Source: DATLGB01 sp037724045
Lineage (GTDB): Bacteria; Actinomycetota; Thermoleophilia; Solirubrobacterales; Solirubrobacteraceae
NCBI GenBank assembly: GCA_037724045.1
Contig: JBBJOW010000004.1
Coordinates: forward strand, 34,109-98,108
DNA: 64,000 bases
Reading direction: 5' to 3'
Of the stretch, positions 58,838-64,000 are shown in pieces. The notes below the pieces were generated by a model. That model was not told where the DNA came from, searched no databases, and saw only the letters and a list, made by a program, of their open reading frames with translations. The translations under genes and the position numbers were made by a program. Within the stretch, counting starts at the first letter, position 1; every line of letters begins with the position of its first letter.

Positions 58838-59614
58838 ATGGTGTCGCTCCCGGAGAACCCCCGCGCGCTCATCCGCGACGTCGTCGATGGCTACGCGCGC
58901 GTCGATCTCCTCACCTACGCCAACGCGATCGCGTTCCAGGTGCTCTTTGCGCTCATCCCCTTCGCGCTGATGGCGCTGGGGCTCGCGGGCTTCCTGGGCC
59001 TCGACGGCGTCTACGAGGACGACCTGCGCGACGAGCTGAGCGGCTCCACCTCGCCCAACGTCTTCATGATCCTCGACGACACCTTCCGGCAGGTTCTGGG
59101 GTCGGGCCAGCTGTTCTGGATCACGGTCGGGCTCGTCTTCACGGTGTGGAAGATCTCCGGCGCGATGCGCGCGGTCATGGGCGTCTTCGAGAACATCTAC
59201 GACACCGGCGAGGGGCGCGGCACCGTCGCGACCTACCGCGCGTCGATCCTGCTCGCGCTGGCGGTGGGGGTGCTCCTGTCGGCGGCCGTGATCGTCACCC
59301 ACTTCCTGCCGGGGCTGCTCGGCTGGCCGCTCGCCGTCGCCCTCATGACCGTGACGGTCGCGCTGATCGTGCACTACGCGCCGTCGGAGCGACGGCCGTG
59401 GCAGTTCGTCAGCCTCGGCACGGGCATCGTCGTCGTCGCGTGGATCGGCACGTCGGTGGCCTTCGGCTTCTACGTGACCGAGCTCGCCGACTACGGCAGC
59501 ATCTTCGGCAACCTCGCGACCGTCATCATCGTCTTCGAGTATCTCTACCTCGCCGCGGTGGCGTTCCTCACCGGAGCGCTGCTGGACACCATCGTCCGGG
59601 ACGACAGAAACTGA
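58838..59614 (+). CDS. YihY/UPF0761 family membrane protein
   Basis: 258 residues from ATG 58838. About six membrane spans and the family features Y-A-N-A-I-A-F-Q-V-L-F-A-L-I-P and I-F-G-N-L-A-T-V-I-I, ending in F-E-Y-L-Y-L. Formerly annotated as ribonuclease BN but lacking nuclease residues. Function not established; inner-membrane location. A degraded fragment follows it. Confidence 0.85.
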   Translation: MVSLPENPRALIRDVVDGYARVDLLTYANAIAFQVLFALIPFALMALGLAGFLGLDGVYEDDLRDELSGSTSPNVFMILDDTFRQVLGSGQLFWITVGLVFTVWKISGAMRAVMGVFENIYDTGEGRGTVATYRASILLALAVGVLLSAAVIVTHFLPGLLGWPLAVALMTVTVALIVHYAPSERRPWQFVSLGTGIVVVAWIGTSVAFGFYVTELADYGSIFGNLATVIIVFEYLYLAAVAFLTGALLDTIVRDDRN

Positions 59615-59636
59615 ACGAGACCATCGAGCGCGGGCC

Positions 59637-59735
59637 GACATCCCGGACGCCGTGGACGTCGTCGACATCTTCCGCCGCACCGACCTGGCCGGCGTCCACG
59701 TCGTCGAGTTGCCGCAGCTCAGCCGACCCGGGTGA
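59637..59735 (+). pseudogene. short fragment resembling a CoA-binding protein C-terminus
   Basis: No start codon. The frame reads D-I-P-D-A-V-D-V-V-D-I-F-R-R-T-D-L-A, a phrase typical of YccU-type CoA-binding proteins, for about 30 residues, then stops at 59733. It seems to be a remnant left between the YihY gene and the convergent sigma gene. Confidence 0.4.
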
Positions 59736-60582
59736 GCTTCTCCGGGTTGTTGACGATGCGCACGTTGGCGACCCGGCCGTCGGCGATCTCGAGCGCGAGC
59801 ACCGACGCGACGCCGTCGGGGCCGAGCGTGCGGATGCCCGGGTCGCCGTTGACGCGCACGAGCATGTACTCCGGCGTGTACGCGAGCTTGCGCTGGATGC
59901 CGAGGAGGAAGCGGGCGCTCTTGGCGGCGCCGTAGATCGGCTTGCGTGCGGCGGTGACGACTCCCCCGCCGTCGGAGTACGTGTTGGCGTCGGCGGCCAG
60001 GACGGCGATCAGCGCGTCGACGTCGCCCCCGGTCGCCGCCGCGATGAAGGCGCCGAGGACGCGCGCCTCCTCCTCGGCGTCGACCGGGCGTCGGCGAGCC
60101 GGCTCGCCGACGTGCGCGCGGGCGCGCCTCGCGAGCTGACGGCAGTTGGCCGGCGCCTTGGCCACGACGTCGGCGATCTGCTCGTACTCGAGGTCGAAGA
60201 CGTCGCGCAGCAGCAGCACCGCTCGTTCCACAGGATCGAGGCGCTCGAGCGCGACGAGCAGCGCGAGGCTGAGCTGCTCCGCCTCGGCGACGATGTCGGC
60301 CGGGTCGTCTTGCGCCGCGTCGCGGACGATCGGCTCGGGCAGCCACGGGCCGACGTAGGTCTCGCGGCGGGCGCGGGCCGAGCGCAGGCGGTCGATCGCC
60401 AGCCGCGTCGTCACGGTGACCAGGAAGGCCTCCGCGTTGCGCACGGCGTCCGTCCCGGCGGCGGCGAAGCGCAGCCAGGCGTCCTGGACGGCGTCCTCGG
60501 CCTCGCCGCGGTCGCCGAGCATCCCGTAGGCCACCGCCGTCAGCCGCGGGCGGCAGGCCTCGAAGACATCGGCGCCGGTCAC
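59719..60582 (-). CDS. ECF41-type sigma factor with SnoaL-like C-terminal domain
   Basis: 287 residues. Region 2: F-E-A-C-R-P-R-L-T-A-V-A-Y and A-E-D-A-V-Q-D-A-W-L-R; W-L-P-E-P at the region 2/4 linker; region 4: L-D-P-V-E-R-A-V-L-L-L and Y-E-Q-I-A-D. The C-terminal SnoaL-like domain with D-G-G-G and N-P-E-K-L is the ECF41 hallmark and controls the factor's own activity, so no anti-sigma factor is needed. It overlaps the oxidoreductase upstream by four bases (GTGA). Confidence 0.9.
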   Translation of the reverse strand: MTGADVFEACRPRLTAVAYGMLGDRGEAEDAVQDAWLRFAAAGTDAVRNAEAFLVTVTTRLAIDRLRSARARRETYVGPWLPEPIVRDAAQDDPADIVAEAEQLSLALLVALERLDPVERAVLLLRDVFDLEYEQIADVVAKAPANCRQLARRARAHVGEPARRRPVDAEEEARVLGAFIAAATGGDVDALIAVLAADANTYSDGGGVVTAARKPIYGAAKSARFLLGIQRKLAYTPEYMLVRVNGDPGIRTLGPDGVASVLALEIADGRVANVRIVNNPEKLTRVG

Positions 60583-61730
60583 GCGGCGACGGCGCGGGGC
60601 GCGTGGGCGGCGGCCCGGGCGGCGGCCGCGCCGGAGGCGAGCGCGGCGTCGACCAGCCAGCCCTCGGGGCCGACCCAGTCACCAGCGAGGTAGAGCCCCG
60701 GGCCGTGGGCCACCGGCGGGCGGCGGGTCGGCGAGGCGATCGCGCCGACGGGCACCATCCTGGGGAGGTGACGGTGGACGATCACGTGGTCGCGCCAGCC
60801 GGACTGGACAAGGTCGGCGACGCGCTCGAGGTCGGCGACCGGGGCGCCCGCGTAGGACATCGCGGACACGAGAACCCCTTTGGGGTGCTTGGGCGGTGTG
60901 TGCTTGGAGAAGTAGGTCGGTTCGTCGATCCCGAGTGCGAACGTTGCCCGCTTCGGGAGCTTGTGCAGGCCGAGGTCGAGGGACGAGATGGTCGCCGGCG
61001 GGCCGGGGGCCTGGAGGTCATCGACGAGCTTGCTTGCCGCTTCGGGGAGCCCGGCGGCGAGGATCACCACGTCGGCGTGGTGGTTGGACTCGTCCGTGGT
61101 GACCGTCCAGCCGTTGCCTTCGCGGGTGAGGGAGCGGACATTCGCGCGCGTGTGCAGGGTCGCTCCGCGGTGGGTTGCCTGCGTCGCGAGCGCATCGACC
61201 ATCCACTGCCAGCCGCCCTTGAGGTACCGCACGCCGGGGTAGGCGCCGAGGCGGAGTTGCTGGCGCGCGACGTCGGCCGGCAGCGCGTCGTGGTCGGCGA
61301 CGAAGGTGGTGACCCGGACGAGCGCCGCGGCCAGCTCGCGCGCCTTGGCGTCCTTGACGTTGGCCGCGATCCACTCGTCCGCGCTCTCATCGGCCGGCGC
61401 GTCGGCGCGCGCGAGCCGTGCGACGGCGCCGAAGCCGCCGACGACCCGGTGCGCCTTCCCGTCGCGCAGCAGCAGCGAGCGGGTCATGGAGACCGGGTTC
61501 CAGCACGGCGGGTCCACGCCCAGCGCGCGCAGCTCGCGCATCGCGGCGCCGCCGACGTAGAGCGCATGCGGGCCCTGGTTGAGGACGAAGCCCTCCTGGG
61601 TGTCCGACGCGGCCCGGCCTCCGAACGAGGCCTTCGCCTCGAGCAGGGTCGTGCGCAGGCCGGCGTCGGCGAGATGTGAAGCGGCGACAAGGCCCGCCGG
61701 CCCGCCGCCGATGACGATCGCGGTATCCAT
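60579..61730 (-). CDS. FAD-dependent oxidoreductase (phytoene desaturase-like)
   Basis: 383 residues from ATG 61730; ATG 61736 is an alternative. FAD-binding start A-I-V-I-G-G-G-P-A-G-L-V-A-A-S-H-L, then F-G-G-R-A-A-S-D and N-Q-G-P-H-A-L-Y, and the C-terminal G-L-Y-L-A-G-D-W-V-G. It is amine-oxidase/CrtI-like but shorter than true CrtI. It is in an operon with the ECF41 sigma factor, a link often seen for ECF41 and oxidoreductase-type targets. Substrate unknown. Confidence 0.8.
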   Translation of the reverse strand: MDTAIVIGGGPAGLVAASHLADAGLRTTLLEAKASFGGRAASDTQEGFVLNQGPHALYVGGAAMRELRALGVDPPCWNPVSMTRSLLLRDGKAHRVVGGFGAVARLARADAPADESADEWIAANVKDAKARELAAALVRVTTFVADHDALPADVARQQLRLGAYPGVRYLKGGWQWMVDALATQATHRGATLHTRANVRSLTREGNGWTVTTDESNHHADVVILAAGLPEAASKLVDDLQAPGPPATISSLDLGLHKLPKRATFALGIDEPTYFSKHTPPKHPKGVLVSAMSYAGAPVADLERVADLVQSGWRDHVIVHRHLPRMVPVGAIASPTRRPPVAHGPGLYLAGDWVGPEGWLVDAALASGAAAARAAAHAPRAVAA

Positions 61731-61781
61731 GCCCATCAGACGAGACAGTCTGGCGGGCTGTGACACCAGCTTTGCGAATCA

Positions 61782-61798
61782 CACCCCGTATTGGGGTG
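61782..61798. terminator. CACCCC-gtatt-GGGGTG stem-loop
   Basis: A perfect six-base stem with a five-base loop, 14 bases downstream of the small acidic ORF and upstream of the oxidoreductase. No T-run follows. It could end the cytochrome-serS transcript or act as an operator for the oxidoreductase/ECF41 operon. Confidence 0.45.
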
Positions 61799-61811
61799 CA
61801 AGTCGCAGAGC

Positions 61812-61973
61812 TCAGCCGGAGCTGGGCGGCTCGGCTTCGGGGATGCCGGGCAGCGGAGCGTCCTCCGGGTCGAGGTCGTCCGGCGCGCCGAGCGGCTGGT
61901 CGTCGACCTCGGTGCCGCCCCCGCCGGCCGGCGGCCGCTCCGCGGGGATCTCGGGCTCGTCGTCCAGGCTCAT
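61812..61973 (-). CDS. small acidic, proline-rich protein after serS
   Basis: 53 residues from ATG 61973, overlapping the serS stop by ATGA. The sequence is almost entirely Asp, Glu, Pro and Gly (M-S-L-D-D-E-P-E-I-P, then D-D-L-D-P-E-D-A-P-L-P). Probably disordered. Translational coupling to serS suggests that it is expressed; function unknown. Confidence 0.5.
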   Translation of the reverse strand: MSLDDEPEIPAERPPAGGGGTEVDDQPLGAPDDLDPEDAPLPGIPEAEPPSSG

Positions 61974-63148
61974 GCCGAGCCCCCTACCCGAGCGGGCGCG
62001 CCCCATGCCTGCAGGACCTCGGGAACCGCGCCGCCGTGGTTCTCGAGGATGGCGATCAGGTGCCGCCACGTCACCGCGGTGCCGTTCAGCGTCGCCGCGA
62101 AGCCGCCGCCGCGCAGCTTGACGCCGAGCCGCCGCGCCTGGAAGTCCGTCGTGTTGGACGTCGAGGTGACCTCGCGGTAGCGGTTCTGGCCGGGCATCCA
62201 CGCCTCGCAGTCGTACTTCTTGGTCGCCGAGGCGCCCAGGTCGTTCACCGCGATGTTGACGACTCTGTAGGGGACGTCGAGGGCCTGGAGGATCTCTTCC
62301 TCGATGGCGAGCAGGCGCTCGTGCTCCTCGACCGCCGCGCCGGGCTCGACGAAGGCGAACATCTCGACCTTGTCGAACTGGTGGACGCGCAGGATGCCGC
62401 GCGTGTCGCGCCCGGCGGCGCCCGCCTCGCGCCGGAAGCACGGGGAGATGCCCGCGTAGCGCAGCGGCAGCCCGTCGAGCGTCTCCCCCGCGTGCAGGGA
62501 GGCCAGCGCCACCTCGCTCGTCCCGGCCAGGAACAGCTTGTCGTCGGGCACGGAGTAGATCTGCTGCTCGGTGTCGGGCAGGAACCCCGTCCCGTACAGG
62601 GCTTGCTCGCGGACCAGCACCGGAGGAATGACCGGCTCGAATCCCTTCTCACCGAGCAGTTCCAGCGCCCAGCGCACGAGGGCGAGATACACCAGCACCA
62701 CGTCCCCGCGCAGGTACGCGAACCGCGAGCCCGAGACCCGGGCGCCGGCCTCCATGTCGATCTCACCGCCCGCGACCGCCAGATGATCGGGCCCTTCTCC
62801 GCCGGGCGCCCCGACCTCCCGGATCACCGAGTCCGCGTCGGCGGCGGACGGGTCCGGCGGATTGGGCACCGAGGACAGCGCCGCGTCGTACTCCTTCTCG
62901 ACGCCCTGCAGCTCGGATTCGAGCGCCGACCGCCGTTGCTTGAGCTCGGTCATCTCCGCGCGCCGGGCGGGGTCCCCGCCGGCCGCCTTCTGCTCGGCGC
63001 GCAGGCTCTCGACCTCCGGCAGCAGCGCACGCCGGCGCTCGTCGAGCTCGAGCACCGTGCGCAGGCGCGAGTCCGAGCCGTCACCCCGGCGCGCGAGCGC
63101 GGCGAGGACCGGCTCCGGGTCCCGCCGGATCGCCTTGACGTCGATCAC
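61970..63148 (-). CDS. serS: seryl-tRNA synthetase
   Basis: 392 residues. N-terminal coiled-coil arm (~25-110; L-R-A-E-Q-K, M-T-E-L-K-Q-R), then the class II core: motif 2 C-F-R-R-E-A-G-A-A-G-R-D-T-R-G and F-D-K-V-E; motif 3 region S-T-S-N-T-T-D-F-Q-A-R-R and L-N-G-T-A-V-T-W-R. Slightly shorter than the usual ~420. It charges tRNA-Ser (and tRNA-Sec). Seven bases separate it from the cytochrome gene upstream. Confidence 0.97.
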   Translation of the reverse strand: MIDVKAIRRDPEPVLAALARRGDGSDSRLRTVLELDERRRALLPEVESLRAEQKAAGGDPARRAEMTELKQRRSALESELQGVEKEYDAALSSVPNPPDPSAADADSVIREVGAPGGEGPDHLAVAGGEIDMEAGARVSGSRFAYLRGDVVLVYLALVRWALELLGEKGFEPVIPPVLVREQALYGTGFLPDTEQQIYSVPDDKLFLAGTSEVALASLHAGETLDGLPLRYAGISPCFRREAGAAGRDTRGILRVHQFDKVEMFAFVEPGAAVEEHERLLAIEEEILQALDVPYRVVNIAVNDLGASATKKYDCEAWMPGQNRYREVTSTSNTTDFQARRLGVKLRGGGFAATLNGTAVTWRHLIAILENHGGAVPEVLQAWGAPARVGGSA

Positions 63149-63154
63149 GACCGC

Positions 63155-63595
63155 TCAGCGCGTCGGGAGTTCGTTGCGGCAGTCCTGCGTCTTGGGCGTC
63201 TCGGTGATGCCGCCCGGGCTGGGCTCCTGATCGGCCTCCTGACCCGAGAAGGTCGCCACGAAGCACGCGACGACCTTGGCATCCTCGCCCAAGACGATGT
63301 TCTGCGGCATCGGGCCCGAGGAGTAGCCGCCGTTCTGGATGGCGTAGAGCACGTCGGAGTACTGCTCCTTGCGCTGGTTGAAGTTCGGGCCATCCTTGTA
63401 CTCGCTGTCGTCGGCGCTCCCCGAGGAGCCCTCGGTGGCCGCCGCGTCGTAGGTGTGGCAGCCGCCGCAGCGCTCGTTGAAGATCTGTGCGCCCTCGTAC
63501 AACGGGTCGTCTGACGCGACCTCGAGATCGGTTCCTCCGCAGCCCGCGAGGACGGGCAGGACGGCGAGCAGGGGCAGCAGGCGGCGCAGCTTCAT
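63155..63595 (-). CDS. exported cytochrome c-type lipoprotein
   Basis: 146 residues from ATG 63595. Lipobox V-L-A-G-C-G-G, then a c-type heme site F-N-E-R-C-G-G-C-H-T, with likely axial Met in G-P-M-P-Q-N. A Ser/Asp-rich insertion follows the heme site. Likely an electron carrier at the outer face of the membrane. First gene of the operon with serS. Confidence 0.85.
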   Translation of the reverse strand: MKLRRLLPLLAVLPVLAGCGGTDLEVASDDPLYEGAQIFNERCGGCHTYDAAATEGSSGSADDSEYKDGPNFNQRKEQYSDVLYAIQNGGYSSGPMPQNIVLGEDAKVVACFVATFSGQEADQEPSPGGITETPKTQDCRNELPTR

Positions 63596-63630
63596 GACCG
63601 GCGCGCAGCATACGCAACACTGGAAGGCGG

Positions 63631-64000
63631 TCATGCGCCGACTCCTCGCAGCCCTCGCCGCCATCGCCTCGACCACGATGCTCACCGCGTGCGAGCGCGC
63701 GGAGTTCGTGCAACTCGAGGGAAATCACGTCGCGCTGACGGTCCGCGACTATCGCTACGACCGCCAGAACCTGCGCATCCGGCCAGGCCGGACGCTGTTC
63801 GGCGTGGCCAACGAGGGACCCGGGCCGACGAACTTCCGCGTGCGCCGCGGCGAGCGCGACGTCCTGAACATCACCACCATGGAGCCCGGGGAACGGGGCG
63901 TCGGCTATGCCCGGCTGCAGCCCGGGGAGTACGTCATGTACTCGAGCGTCGGGCGCAACGAGACCCTCGGGGAGCGAGGGACGCTCGTGGTCAGCCGACG
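63631..64000 (+). CDS. exported cupredoxin-like protein (3' end outside window)
   Basis: At least 123 residues from ATG 63631, with a signal peptide ending T-A-C-E (a possible lipobox, M-L-T-A-C). Beta-sandwich pattern: L-T-V-R-D-Y-R-Y, G-R-T-L-F-G-V-A-N-E-G-P and Y-V-M-Y-S-S-V, as in plastocyanin-like domains; the copper ligands are not all visible before the window ends. Divergent from the cytochrome gene, which fits a shared redox theme. Confidence 0.65.

Noticed and set aside
1..64000. CRISPR array
   Set aside because: No set of regularly spaced identical repeats with unique spacers; the only tandem repeats are the three 10-base units at 25281 and the IS ends.

Overview
The window reads as high-GC chromosomal DNA from an actinobacterium, most likely class Thermoleophilia, order Solirubrobacterales (Solirubrobacter/Conexibacter/Patulibacter relatives). 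The reasons are very GC-rich third codon positions, frequent GTG/TTG starts, many ECF sigma factors each followed by a one-span membrane or exported partner, sigma/TolB-propeller gene pairs, and large exported proteins with proline/threonine linkers. No complete tRNA, rRNA or CRISPR array was seen. All family assignments were made by reading motifs, without database searches.

Layout. (1) 1-18.8 kb: a regulatory accessory zone with six ECF sigma genes (2413, 5221, 6861, complement 14587, 14984, complement 18805). Each overlaps by 4-20 bases a gene for a likely anti-sigma or sensor partner. A PadR/HAAS pair and several exported, partly broken genes lie among them. (2) 18.87-20.68 kb: a small integrase/excisionase element with a frameshifted integrase, followed at 20.8-23.5 kb by a second copy of the sigma/TolB locus. 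(3) 23.9-30.9 kb: a defence and mobile zone. It has a DUF4926-like gene, a HEPN Abi-like gene, two tRNA-Ser 3'-end copies (25143 and 29856) bracketing an integrase remnant split by a complete IS21-type element with a 6-bp target duplication, two tandem DUF4160-DUF2442 modules, and a RES/Xre toxin-antitoxin pair. (4) 31-39 kb: three exported proteins in one direction (metallophosphoesterase, LVIVD-repeat protein, M28 peptidase) and a short-chain dehydrogenase, followed by a 166-bp palindromic element. (5) 39.1-48 kb: a c-di-GMP signalling locus. A hybrid histidine kinase and a REC-PAS-GGDEF-EAL protein are transcribed divergently from a membrane diguanylate cyclase, a small membrane protein and a DUF3494 adhesin-like protein. 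(6) 48-64 kb: chromate transporter, small membrane proteins, M19 dipeptidase-like protein, a decayed phytoene synthase next to lycopene cyclase, intradiol dioxygenase-like protein, cytochrome P450, YihY protein, an ECF41 sigma factor with an oxidoreductase, and a cytochrome c / serS operon.

How the parts fit together. The strongest new signal is a shared promoter-like element, GGTA-N21-YCGATG, that sits 13-14 bases before the ATG of three separate transcription units in the c-di-GMP/adhesin locus. It suggests one regulator or sigma factor controlling kinase, cyclase and surface protein through leaderless or nearly leaderless transcripts. A second theme is a two-cysteine extracytoplasmic domain with a P-D-G-[VT] / N-N-V signature that recurs in the sigma partner proteins. 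A third is decay: several genes are readable only across one or two frame changes, often at G or C runs, so each needs checking as true decay versus sequence error.
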